From Treponema denticola (GTDB lineage Bacteria > Spirochaetota > Spirochaetia > Treponematales > Treponemataceae): DNA of 64,000 nucleotides. The notes under the pieces were generated by a model. It did not search any database, had not been told where the DNA came from, and saw only the letters and a program-made list of their open reading frames with translations. Positions 53,661 to 62,695 of this stretch are shown piece after piece (position 1 is the first letter of the stretch; each line of letters opens with the position of its first letter). The stretch spans positions 2,108,001 to 2,172,000 of the forward strand of contig NZ_CP038800.1 in NCBI RefSeq assembly GCF_024400535.1, written 5' to 3'. The translations under genes and the position numbers were made by a program.

Positions 53661-54563
53661 ATGAATGTCGCTATTTTCTATGATGAAAAGAAAAAAGACG
53701 CAGCGATGGCTATTAAAAATATAATCATATCCCACGAATGTGATGTAACTTTATACAATGAAGATGAGATATGGAAAGATGAAAATTTGCACACGCCGCG
53801 CCATATTATGAAAAACATTACTCATGTTCTCTTTATTTACAATAAAAATCCTGCTGCCTATTTGGGCTTTATGTTTTTTTCGGGCTATGCCACAGGTTTA
53901 AATCTTCCGGTTCTTGTACTTGAAGAAAGCGAAAAGCTAGAACTGCCTAAGAACTTTTTGCGTTCTTTTGTTATGCTGACAATTAAGTCCTTTGAGTCCT
54001 ATTTTGAGGTAGAAAAAAAACGCTTTACGGAAAATCAGCTTAAAGAGCTGGCCCGTGCAAAACTTTTAGAAAACGGCTATTCTCTTTTTATTCCGAATTA
54101 TGTGCGTGCGGTTAAAAATAACGAAAAAGAAATCGTAGAACTTTTTATCGACGCAGGCTTTGACCCTTCGCAAAAAGATTCCCTCGGAACACCGGTTCTA
54201 TCCCTTGCCGTAAGAAACAAATGTTTGGAAACGCTTGAACTCCTGCTTGAAAGAGGGGCGGCAATAAACCTTTGTGCCGAAGACAGAAACTACACGGCCC
54301 TGATGGATGCGGCTCAAGTCGGATACCTTGAAGCGGTACAAGCCCTCCTCGAAAAAAAAGCCGATACCAATATTCAAAGCAAGGACGGACAAACAGCCCT
54401 GATTCTTTCGGTAGGCCGTCATGAAGCCGATATTGTGGAAATGCTTGTAAAGCACGGAGCCGATTATAATATCAAGGATGGTCTAGGTATGTCTGCCCTT
54501 GGGTATGCAAAACTCTTCGGGGATAAAAAAATTTTATCCTTGTTTGGTGAACAAACAAACTAA
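53661..54563 (+). CDS. Ankyrin-repeat protein with an N-terminal alpha/beta domain
   Basis: This 300-residue protein has an N-terminal alpha/beta domain of about 110 residues (MNVAIFYDEKKKDAAMAIKN, THVLFIYNKNPAAYLGFMF) that resembles TIR- or nucleotide-binding-like folds only loosely. A linker follows and then about five ankyrin repeats (for example GTPVLSLAVRNKCLETLELL, TALMDAAQVGYLEAVQALL, QTALILSVGRHEADIVEMLV). It lacks a signal peptide. The ankyrin part suggests protein binding; the N-terminal activity is unknown. It is followed closely by queA. Confidence 0.82.
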   Translation: MNVAIFYDEKKKDAAMAIKNIIISHECDVTLYNEDEIWKDENLHTPRHIMKNITHVLFIYNKNPAAYLGFMFFSGYATGLNLPVLVLEESEKLELPKNFLRSFVMLTIKSFESYFEVEKKRFTENQLKELARAKLLENGYSLFIPNYVRAVKNNEKEIVELFIDAGFDPSQKDSLGTPVLSLAVRNKCLETLELLLERGAAINLCAEDRNYTALMDAAQVGYLEAVQALLEKKADTNIQSKDGQTALILSVGRHEADIVEMLVKHGADYNIKDGLGMSALGYAKLFGDKKILSLFGEQTN

Positions 54564-54587
54564 CAACACTTATTTTGATGGAAAACT

Positions 54588-55631
54588 ATGCTTACAAAAG
54601 AATTTAACTTTGACTTGCCCGAAGAGCTGATAGCTCAATCTCCCTCCGAAAAAAGAGGCGGCGACAGACTTTTAATTTTAGACAAACAAAGCGGAAAACT
54701 TGAAGACCGGCTTTTTACGGAGCTTCCGGAAATTCTTCCAAAAAATGCCCTGATGGTTTTTAATAACTCGAAGGTGCGTCATGCCCGCATTTATGCAAAA
54801 AGCAAGACAAATGCAATATGCGAATTTTTAATGATTAATCCTATGAAGGACTCGGACGGTTCCCTTTGGCAGGTTATGGCAAAAAAAGCAAAACGCCAAA
54901 AACCCGGGAAGACCTTTTTATTTGAAGACGGAACGGAAGCTGAAATAATCGAGTCCGAGATACCTCTCGAAAGCGAATTCCGCTGTATGAAATTCAATAG
55001 GGTTATCGATGATGAGTGGCTCGATAAATACGGACACATGCCCCTGCCTCCCTACATTCACCGAAAAGACACCCAAGAAGACGCAGACCGCTATCAGACC
55101 GTCTATGCAGAAATCTACGGCTCGATTGCGGCTCCCACTGCCGGCCTCCACTTTACACAAGAAGTGCTTTCAAAAATAAGGGATAAGGGAATCGATATTG
55201 AATATGTAACCCTCCATGTGGGACTCGGCACCTTTCTTCCCGTACGGGCTGAAAAAATAGAAGACCATAAAATGCACACCGAACATTTTTTTATTTCGGA
55301 AAAAACGGCTCAGACCGTTGAAAAAGCCAAGAAGGAAGGAAGGCCTATTATAGCTGTAGGAACGACCACCGTGCGCACCCTCGAATCCGCATGGGACGAA
55401 AAAAGAAAAGAATTAAAACGGGGCAATCAGGCTACGAATATTTTTATTTACCCCTCATATAAGTTTAAGCTGATAGATAAGCTCTTTACCAATTTTCACA
55501 CCCCGGAGTCGAGCCTCGTAATGCTGGTTTCCGCCCTCGCAGGAAAAGAAAATATTTTTAAAGCCTACCGCCATGCCGTCGAAGAAAAATATAAATTCTT
55601 TTCTTATGGGGATGCAATGCTGATTTTGTAG
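54588..55631 (+). CDS. queA: S-adenosylmethionine:tRNA ribosyltransferase-isomerase QueA
   Basis: This 347-residue enzyme of queuosine synthesis begins FNFDLPEELIAQSPSEKRGG and has MVFNNSKVRHARIYA, GHMPLPPYIHRKDTQEDADR and the C-terminal NFHTPESSLVMLVSALAG, all QueA-specific. It transfers the ribose of SAM to preQ1-modified tRNA. No strong Shine-Dalgarno is seen before the ATG, 24 bases downstream of the ankyrin gene. Length is normal. Confidence 0.96.
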   Translation: MLTKEFNFDLPEELIAQSPSEKRGGDRLLILDKQSGKLEDRLFTELPEILPKNALMVFNNSKVRHARIYAKSKTNAICEFLMINPMKDSDGSLWQVMAKKAKRQKPGKTFLFEDGTEAEIIESEIPLESEFRCMKFNRVIDDEWLDKYGHMPLPPYIHRKDTQEDADRYQTVYAEIYGSIAAPTAGLHFTQEVLSKIRDKGIDIEYVTLHVGLGTFLPVRAEKIEDHKMHTEHFFISEKTAQTVEKAKKEGRPIIAVGTTTVRTLESAWDEKRKELKRGNQATNIFIYPSYKFKLIDKLFTNFHTPESSLVMLVSALAGKENIFKAYRHAVEEKYKFFSYGDAMLIL

Positions 55632-55659
55632 GGGGTACCACAAGGCAGACCTCGCTTGA

Positions 55660-56346
55660 TTATATGGACAATTCTTCACTAATCCAGTTATTGGGCGAGT
55701 CCGAATCTATACCGTCACCGAATACGGCTCCTACTAGAATTATTTTTTTACCGCTCATCCTGTAGGGTTCGGCATATCCCTTTTCTTTTATTTGTTGAAT
55801 TGCCTCCTGAGGAGTTCCGCTTCCCATCAATTTAAATTCAAAAATATAAACGGCATCGGAAGTGTGCACAACACAATCGGCTCGTCCTTTTGAGCTTACT
55901 ACCTCCGTTTGAGCAAACTGCCCCATCAAACTGAAAAGGATATAAAAGGCAATTTGATAGTCCCGCTCCCTCATATTGGTGTTGCCTTTTGCAGCAAGGC
56001 TATATGGCAGTCCTGCACAAGCTGTATACATACGCTCCATAAAAGAATCTATATTTCCGCTCCGCAAATCCCTTAAAAAATTTGCGACAAACAAACCGCT
56101 TGCATCTTTTGCTATTGAGGTAAATGCCGGTACAAGGTTATCCAAAAAGCCGTATTTTACCTCATCATTCGGAAAACCTAACTTATAAAATCCGAATTCG
56201 GTGTCAAAACTTTTTATAGTCAAATACCCTGCCTGAAACAAAATCGGTATGGGATTTTCCATATCGGGACGATAATCCTGTAAGCCATTTTCGGTCATCT
56301 CAGCATCTTCAAGTATCTCCCTGACATTACCTATCTGGTCATTATA
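55660..56346 (-). pseudogene. AAA-ATPase/PD-(D/E)XK protein, 5'-truncated
   Basis: The frame is open from 56346, without a clear start there, and can start at an internal ATG at 56298. It carries the end of an AAA-like region (QIGNVREILEDAEMTENGLQ) and a PD-(D/E)XK nuclease domain with GRADCVVHTSDAVYIFEFKL (D...ExK) and YAEPYRMSGKKIILVG. Intact relatives (AAA plus PDDEXK_9) have another 300 or so N-terminal residues with a P-loop, absent here. It is therefore a remnant. It borders the KAP/restriction segment. Confidence 0.8.
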
Positions 56347-56509
56347 TCATATTTTTTTAATTTTTATAAGACAGAGGGGAGGGCGGAATTGAGAGATATT
56401 TAGATTTACCGCCTTATATAAGTTTTAATTGCTTAATAACTGTTTCGTAAGACATTGAGAGGCCTCCTGCGTAATTGAAATTATTTATAATTCCTCAGTT
56501 TCATTATGA

Positions 56510-57568
56510 CTAAGCATTTATTTTTCTTTTAAAATATGAAAGTAATTCGCCCCATTCTGTTGCTAAGTTGTTTTTTAGCATTTCTTGCGGATTATAATAA
56601 GTTTCTTTTACATCGGATTTATATATATTACATAAAATTTCTAAGTTTTCATAATCAGGATAATATTCTTTTTCTAAAGGTTCATTGGAATATCTTTTAC
56701 CATATCGCTCTGTAAAAGAATATAATATTCTCTGTTGATTTTCAATTGATAGAGTTTTTAAAATATCATAGAAATCTTTCATATCTAAAAAACTTAATAT
56801 TGGCTGTTTATAATATTTTCCGCTGCCATTTATATGCATAATATCTTTACAGAAAATACCTACCCCTTCATCTGTATTTAAAAGCTTTAATTCTTCTTGT
56901 ATATCGATACTTGCATGTTTTTTTACATTTTCAGAATTTAATTCTCTGAGATTATCACAAATTTTTTCAAATTCCGGAAAATCTGCATTATATCCATATC
57001 CGGCATATTCCTCCGTTAAATATGCCCAGCCGATTACAGGAATAACTTTATCGGAAAAAGCTGTTAAAAACTTTTCAGTTTTTTCGAAAATTGTATCAAT
57101 AGTATCAGGAATTAAATTCCATTTTGAAAACAGCATCATAATACTTGCAAAATGCAGGATTTCACCGGGATGTAAATACATTCCTTCGTCAAATTCTTTA
57201 AAAACCAGTTTTATCAACGGTTCAAAATCAGTTTTATTTAAATGTCTCCAATTACGCAATAATCTAAATAAATTCTTATCTGTTTTCTCATTTTCTATTT
57301 TAATAGCATTTTTTTCTTCTTTATAGTTTTTTACAAGCCATTCTTTATTATAGTAACCGTCAAAAATCAATCTAGGCCAAGATGAAAGCAAGGGGATATA
57401 TTCCGTAATATCTAAAAAGAAAAAATATTCATTTTCTTTTTTTCGTTCTTCTTTCAGTTCTTTATATTTTTTGTACGGACAATTATGTTTAAAATATCCT
57501 GAAAGAATATCAATAATCTGATCATCCTTATGAATTTCTTCAAGATTTTTTTGTATATAATAATACAA
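56510..57568 (-). CDS. KAP-type protein, C-terminal part (frameshifted)
   Basis: This 352-residue frame has no proper start; it opens with TTG inside the previous gene. It continues the KAP protein after a frame break at an A7 run (57546-57552): removing one A gives VLLYTKNLEEIHKDDQIIDI and a single protein of about 629 residues. The segment is helical and charged, with no motif that I know. It is probably the sensor or effector half of the NTPase. Whether the break is real, variable or a read error cannot be told here. Confidence 0.7.
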   Translation of the reverse strand: MYYYIQKNLEEIHKDDQIIDILSGYFKHNCPYKKYKELKEERKKENEYFFFLDITEYIPLLSSWPRLIFDGYYNKEWLVKNYKEEKNAIKIENEKTDKNLFRLLRNWRHLNKTDFEPLIKLVFKEFDEGMYLHPGEILHFASIMMLFSKWNLIPDTIDTIFEKTEKFLTAFSDKVIPVIGWAYLTEEYAGYGYNADFPEFEKICDNLRELNSENVKKHASIDIQEELKLLNTDEGVGIFCKDIMHINGSGKYYKQPILSFLDMKDFYDILKTLSIENQQRILYSFTERYGKRYSNEPLEKEYYPDYENLEILCNIYKSDVKETYYNPQEMLKNNLATEWGELLSYFKRKINA

Positions 57569-58400
57569 GGAAGATGGAAAAAATATATTCTTTATCGGTA
57601 TCTTCTATTTCTTCATCTATTAGCGTAATTAGTAAATGCAAATTATATAAAGCCTGCCAAACAGTTCGAAGATTAGTACAACCAAGGTTTTGTATGATTT
57701 CTTTTGTTTTAGTCTTAAAAAAATCCTTATTTTGAAATGGCAAGATTTCAACAAAATGATCGATAGCTCTCTCGCTATCCGGTTCAATCTCAAATTCTAT
57801 ACCTATAATTTTTTCTTTTATTTGTAAATATTCCGTTTTCTTTTGTTCATTTTTTTCTGCAATTTTTTCTTCATTCCCAATAAAAATTACTTTTGTATTA
57901 GACTGTGCAATTATTTCTGAAAAATAGCCGAATATTTCACAGGGTTCTAATAAAGCCCGTTCAAAATCGTCTACAACAATAAGTTTTTTAGCGATATTTT
58001 TTGCAGTTTTGCCTTTACCGAGCGAAAATCCGCCAATAGTCATACTTATATCATTTTTTTTGTCTCCATTAAAATCAATACTTGTTCCCAGTTTTAAGGC
58101 GGAGCGAGCAACTGCCCCTGCGATTTTCATTCTATTAGATGATAAGACCGGATGAATAGCTTCATAAATTTTTATATCAATATCATCATAACTTTTTACA
58201 CCAAATAAACTTATCTTAATGATATGTGATTCATCAATATCAGGGCTGTTATGCTTATTACTTGTTTTATATTTTCCCAATAAAGTATCAATAAAATAAG
58301 TTTTACCTGTTCCCCAATTTCCCTTTAGAAAAACTGCAAATTGTGGATTATCAATTGATTCTATAAAGTTTTCACAATACTCTTTTATATGCTCATTCAC
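57540..58400 (-). CDS. KAP-family P-loop NTPase, N-terminal part
   Basis: The start is placed at GTG 58398-58400, behind GGAGG, overlapping the restriction-modification stop by eight bases. The 286-residue frame has Walker A LKGNWGTGKTYF, Walker B KLIVVDDFER and a following VIFIGNEEKIAEK, typical of KAP NTPases that occur in defence and membrane-associated systems. It ends at a stop after LLYTKKS because of a frame break. Coupling to the upstream enzyme suggests a shared defence role. Confidence 0.82.
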   Translation of the reverse strand: MNEHIKEYCENFIESIDNPQFAVFLKGNWGTGKTYFIDTLLGKYKTSNKHNSPDIDESHIIKISLFGVKSYDDIDIKIYEAIHPVLSSNRMKIAGAVARSALKLGTSIDFNGDKKNDISMTIGGFSLGKGKTAKNIAKKLIVVDDFERALLEPCEIFGYFSEIIAQSNTKVIFIGNEEKIAEKNEQKKTEYLQIKEKIIGIEFEIEPDSERAIDHFVEILPFQNKDFFKTKTKEIIQNLGCTNLRTVWQALYNLHLLITLIDEEIEDTDKEYIFSIFLVLLYTKKS

Positions 58401-61305
58401 TTTTTGAGCCCTCCACAATCTTCACTTCATCTTCCGTTAAACCATACAGCTTATATACCATATTGTCTATCTGCTTGTCAATAATTGCAGCCCGTTGTTC
58501 CAAAAGCTTTTTATCTTCATCGGAAAAGGCTTGCTGCAATCTACTTTGTGTTTCAAGCATTTGGTCAACAAGAGTGATAAGCCTAGATTGCTGTTCTTCG
58601 GTTGAACAGGGTATTGGAAAACTTGCTAATTCGTTAATTTTAAACTGTGGGAATATTCCTCGTGATAACTTTCCGAATTTATGTTCAAACCAAAAAGACA
58701 TGAGCCGTGAATTTAATAATCCTAATAAAAATTTAGGATTAAACTTGATGTAAATGATATTCATTGAATTTCTATCATTTAACATAACACTTTCTGTATA
58801 ACAAGCATTAATGCAGTATGGCGGTTTTGAAGGAATTTGCCGCACTAAAATTCTCGGTGAAGAGAATAAATCCCAATTATTTCTAGGAGCAGCAAGATGC
58901 TTCCCATATTTTAGATATTCTCTGTTTTCCCATGTGATGCTATATCGTTTTACATCGTTTCCATCTAAATACCGGTAATAGTCATCATTTTGTTTCTCTT
59001 GTGAATGATATACACGTTTATCTTTCATATTTTTAGTCTGCTTAGGTATTCCTTTACCTACTTCGTAAGCTTGCAGACCAGCTTTAACCTCTGCATAGTT
59101 TTTTAGTTCGCAAGTATTTTGTTCAATTTTATTTATCAGTGCTATAAATTCACTACGTTTGAACAGATCTATATTTATTATATATTCTTTTGTTGCGAAG
59201 AAAACGTCAGTTTCAGTTTTTGAAATCAGTTTATATTCACCTTTTTCAATACATTCCAATAAAGAAATAGTCTTATTATTTTTACTGTTTTCAAACTTGA
59301 GAATACACGTATCAACATCAGCTCCTTCAAAAACTTTATACTTAAAATTGAGAATTGATATATTTGCTTTTTGTAAAATAAATTCTCTCAAGTCCTTGTT
59401 CGAATTTACCGTAAGCCAATTATTAGGTATGATATAAGAAAAAATACCGTTATCCTTTAATAACAAACATCCCTTTTCAATAAATAAATGATATAAGTTG
59501 ATTTGATATTTTGCCGTCTGATATTTTGAATAATAATATAGTTTATCATCATCACCCATACCTTTTTCGCCACTTTCACGAGCAAAAACATACGGCGGAT
59601 TCCCAATCACACAGTCAAAACCGCCTTGAGCAAAGACTTCGAGAAATTCTTTGTCCCAGTCAAAGGTGTTGATTTTCCGCATTGCTTCATCGTCAAAAAG
59701 ACTTAAATCTTTTTCGTTATAATAGTCGGAACCGACAAGACTATTGCCGCATTTAATATTTGAATCGAGGGAGGGCAAAAGGGTAAGGTCTGAAAACTTA
59801 AAAAGCAGCCCTTGAGTTTCACTGCCTTCATTTTCCAACAGCTTTAAGTAGAGAGAAAGCTTAGTAACTTCAACAGCTTGACTGTCTATATCTACTCCGT
59901 AAATGTTATTCAGCAAAATACGCTGCTTTTCTTCAATGGTGAGTTTATAGATATTTTTCCCTGTTTCATAAATGCGGCTGTTTTTCAGAGCCTGCTTCCG
60001 TTCCTTTTCGTTTGAGTAATAATCCAAATGATAATTCAGCAGCTGCTGGTACGCTTCAACAAGAAAGGAACCTGAACCGCAGGCGGGATCAACTACTTTG
60101 AGCTTTGCAACAGCGTCAGGGCTTTGTCCCTTTATCTTTACGCCGAGGGTATTTTCCACAATGTAGCGGACAATGTATTGAGGAGTATAGTACACACCTC
60201 CTGCCTTTTTTACCTCCGACTTTTCTTCGATCACCGCAGTGTGCCGGGTGTTCGTCCTATCGGAAGAAACCCTCCCTCCGATATTGCGGAATTTGATTGT
60301 TTTGCCTAAAAACTGCTCGTAAATATTGCCGAGTATTTCAACCGGTAAAATAGAAAACTCGTATGGACATTCGGGATAATAAAGCCCATTTATAATGGAA
60401 GAAAGAACCCCATCATCAATTATCAAACTGCGAAGCCAATCATGCGGTTTAAAGAGTCCCGAATTGTATTTTACATCCGCTTTGTCAAAAACGCCTTGAA
60501 GCTTTTGATAGACAGCACCGCTTTCAGTTATCTTTTTAAGAAGCCCATATTCTTCCATTTCTTTATCTTCTGCAATTCGCAAGAAAATAATACGGTCGAT
60601 AATTTTTTGTACGGCAGTATTCAGATGATAAATACTCAATAAAGGATTGCGCAGTGCAATATTTTTTGCAATATCCGTCCGCCAGCTTTCAATCAGTTTA
60701 AGTAATTCCTTATCAACCTCGGTTGCAGCTCCTTTGCCTTTTTTCTCTTGAACATAGGAGCCAAAATCTCCCTTTAGAATTGCTTCTTTTGAAAATGTAT
60801 TAAAAATAAAATCGAAATTTTTATGATACTCATCGAATGTACAATAAAAGATACGGGCAGCACTCGGTTTATCGGATGGCGAAGGTTTTATGCGGGTATC
60901 GTACACGGCAAATTCTTCAAAATCGGTAAGTATGCACAAGGGGAGCTTTGCCGTATATCCGTATCGCCTAACCTGAAACGCAGGTTCAAGTTCATCTTTG
61001 ATATTAACGCTAGGCTTTTTCGCTTCTACAAAAAACTTTCTCACCCCGCCTATTCTAAACGCATAATCGGGAGCTTTAACCTTTCCGCCTATCGTTACCT
61101 TGTCTTCACGCACCACTTCCCTATACTGCTCGGAATAACCTTGTTCATTCCTTATATCCCAACCTAAAAGTTCAAAAAACTTGTCAATAAAATCCGTACG
61201 GGTATTTGCTTCATCATAAGCCGATGTATTGTACTGTTTTTTATTCTTTTCAAACAGTTCCGTTAACTTTGTAAGGCCGATTATATGTTCATCTAAAACA
61301 TTCAT
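58393..61305 (-). CDS. Type IIG restriction-modification enzyme
   Basis: The start at ATG 61303-61305 follows GGAG. The protein has about 970 residues. The N-terminal nuclease domain has PDYAFRIGGVRKFFVEAKKP (PD...EAK) near 80-100. The central Eco57I-like N6-adenine methylase has DPACGSGSFLVEAYQQL (motif I, about 406) and IGNPPYVFA (motif IV, about 570). The C-terminal third is a TaqI/type I-like target-recognition domain with a coiled end. One polypeptide would both modify and cut. It is co-translated with the KAP NTPase. Confidence 0.93.
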   Translation of the reverse strand: MNVLDEHIIGLTKLTELFEKNKKQYNTSAYDEANTRTDFIDKFFELLGWDIRNEQGYSEQYREVVREDKVTIGGKVKAPDYAFRIGGVRKFFVEAKKPSVNIKDELEPAFQVRRYGYTAKLPLCILTDFEEFAVYDTRIKPSPSDKPSAARIFYCTFDEYHKNFDFIFNTFSKEAILKGDFGSYVQEKKGKGAATEVDKELLKLIESWRTDIAKNIALRNPLLSIYHLNTAVQKIIDRIIFLRIAEDKEMEEYGLLKKITESGAVYQKLQGVFDKADVKYNSGLFKPHDWLRSLIIDDGVLSSIINGLYYPECPYEFSILPVEILGNIYEQFLGKTIKFRNIGGRVSSDRTNTRHTAVIEEKSEVKKAGGVYYTPQYIVRYIVENTLGVKIKGQSPDAVAKLKVVDPACGSGSFLVEAYQQLLNYHLDYYSNEKERKQALKNSRIYETGKNIYKLTIEEKQRILLNNIYGVDIDSQAVEVTKLSLYLKLLENEGSETQGLLFKFSDLTLLPSLDSNIKCGNSLVGSDYYNEKDLSLFDDEAMRKINTFDWDKEFLEVFAQGGFDCVIGNPPYVFARESGEKGMGDDDKLYYYSKYQTAKYQINLYHLFIEKGCLLLKDNGIFSYIIPNNWLTVNSNKDLREFILQKANISILNFKYKVFEGADVDTCILKFENSKNNKTISLLECIEKGEYKLISKTETDVFFATKEYIINIDLFKRSEFIALINKIEQNTCELKNYAEVKAGLQAYEVGKGIPKQTKNMKDKRVYHSQEKQNDDYYRYLDGNDVKRYSITWENREYLKYGKHLAAPRNNWDLFSSPRILVRQIPSKPPYCINACYTESVMLNDRNSMNIIYIKFNPKFLLGLLNSRLMSFWFEHKFGKLSRGIFPQFKINELASFPIPCSTEEQQSRLITLVDQMLETQSRLQQAFSDEDKKLLEQRAAIIDKQIDNMVYKLYGLTEDEVKIVEGSKSE

Positions 61306-61341
61306 AAGCAACTCCGTAAGCCTAATTTACAATTGTCTTTG

Positions 61342-61347
61342 ATTATA
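61342..61347 (-). promoter_or_regulatory. Extended -10 upstream of the type IIG gene
   Basis: TGGTATAAT lies on the minus strand 36 bases before the ATG. No good -35 is visible. Confidence 0.45.
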
Positions 61348-61472
61348 CCACATTTTTATAAAAAGAATAGAGAAAGATAAATAATTTCAATACTTTATCT
61401 GTTTTTATAAATATAATGACAGTAAAAGCTTTGCCGTTAAACCTGTATTCCATTATCCCTGCCCCCATTCAA

Positions 61473-61501
61473 TTGACTTAAAAAACTATCCTAAGTATAA
61501 T
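61473..61501 (+). promoter_or_regulatory. Promoter of the cysteine desulfurase gene
   Basis: TTGACT (61473-61478), 17 bases, TATAAT (61496-61501), then GGAGG before the ATG at 61529. Confidence 0.82.
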
Positions 61502-61528
61502 AAGTTTTAACGGAGGATAATAAATCTT

Positions 61529-62695
61529 ATGAAAAAGCGTATCTTTTTAGACAATGCGGCCGGAGCTTTTCCTAAGACGCCCGGACTAGATCAAGCTCTT
61601 GCGATGGCATTAAATATGGGAACGGGAAATATTAACCGCAGCACCTACACCGAAACCGAAGAAGCAGGTCTTGCCGTCATCGAAACAAGAGAACTCTTGT
61701 GTAAGCTCTTTAATTTTCAGCCGGCAACCCATGTTATTTTTACATCGGGAGTTACGGCAAGTCTAAACTATATTATCAAGGGATTTCTCAAATCGGGCGA
61801 CAGAGTTTTAACAAGCTCCTTTGAGCATAATGCCGTAATGCGTCCTCTGGTTCAAATGGAAAAATTAGGCGTAAAGATTGACCGCGTTCCTGCAATCTTA
61901 AAAAACGGAGGAGCCTTTGTAGATACCGCCTCAATCGAATCTATGATAAGGCCTGAAACCCGCCTTGCCGTTTTTTCACATGCTTCAAATGTAACGGGCT
62001 TTATTCAACCTATCGAAGAAATTGCCTCAATCTTAAAAAAGCACAATATTCCTTTAGTAATAGATGGAGCCCAAACTGCCGGCCACATTCCCGTCGACCT
62101 TGCAAAATTAAAACCGGCAGCCTTTTGCTTTACGGGACATAAGGGCTTACTCGGCCCCCAAGGAACGGGAGGCATCTTATTCGATAAGGATTTTGCAAAA
62201 GAGGTTGAGCCCCTCATCACAGGCGGAACAGGGAGTGCTTCCGATTCGGAAGAAACTCCCTCCTTTATGCCCGATAAATTTGAAGCCGGAACTCAAAACA
62301 TAATCGGAATTGCAGGTCTTCACCACAGCCTGAAATGGCTGGAGGCTTTCGGAATTCAAAACATTCACAACCGCGAACAAAAACTGCTTAAACTATTTTT
62401 GGACGGAATAAAAGGCCTTCCGATAAAAATAGCGGGAGGAGAATCAGCCGAAAACAGAGTCGGAATTGTTTCGATAGACTTTTCCGAATTTATGGACAAT
62501 GCGGAAGCCGGCGCCGCTCTCGAAGAAAAATACGGCATCCTTACCCGCTGCGGCCTCCATTGTTCGCCTTCAGCTCATAAATCCATCGGCACATTCCCGC
62601 AAGGAACGGTAAGATTTTCCACAGGTCCCTTCACAATAGAAGAAGAAATTGAAACGGCAATAAGGGCAGTAAAGGAGCTTTGCTCAAGGGCTTAA
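61529..62695 (+). CDS. Cysteine desulfurase / selenocysteine lyase-like aminotransferase
   Basis: This 388-residue fold type I PLP enzyme has FLDNAAGAFPKTPG, the phosphate-binding FTSGVTASLN, the PLP lysine in FTGHKGLLGPQGTGG (Lys205) and a catalytic cysteine in RCGLHCSPSAH (Cys345), with Cys341 close by. It resembles the class V aminotransferases that sit beside selD in selenium-using bacteria. It is convergent with selD and their stop codons overlap at 62692-62695, so release of selenium for SelD is a reasonable inference. Sulfur mobilisation is the alternative. Confidence 0.9.
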   Translation: MKKRIFLDNAAGAFPKTPGLDQALAMALNMGTGNINRSTYTETEEAGLAVIETRELLCKLFNFQPATHVIFTSGVTASLNYIIKGFLKSGDRVLTSSFEHNAVMRPLVQMEKLGVKIDRVPAILKNGGAFVDTASIESMIRPETRLAVFSHASNVTGFIQPIEEIASILKKHNIPLVIDGAQTAGHIPVDLAKLKPAAFCFTGHKGLLGPQGTGGILFDKDFAKEVEPLITGGTGSASDSEETPSFMPDKFEAGTQNIIGIAGLHHSLKWLEAFGIQNIHNREQKLLKLFLDGIKGLPIKIAGGESAENRVGIVSIDFSEFMDNAEAGAALEEKYGILTRCGLHCSPSAHKSIGTFPQGTVRFSTGPFTIEEEIETAIRAVKELCSRA

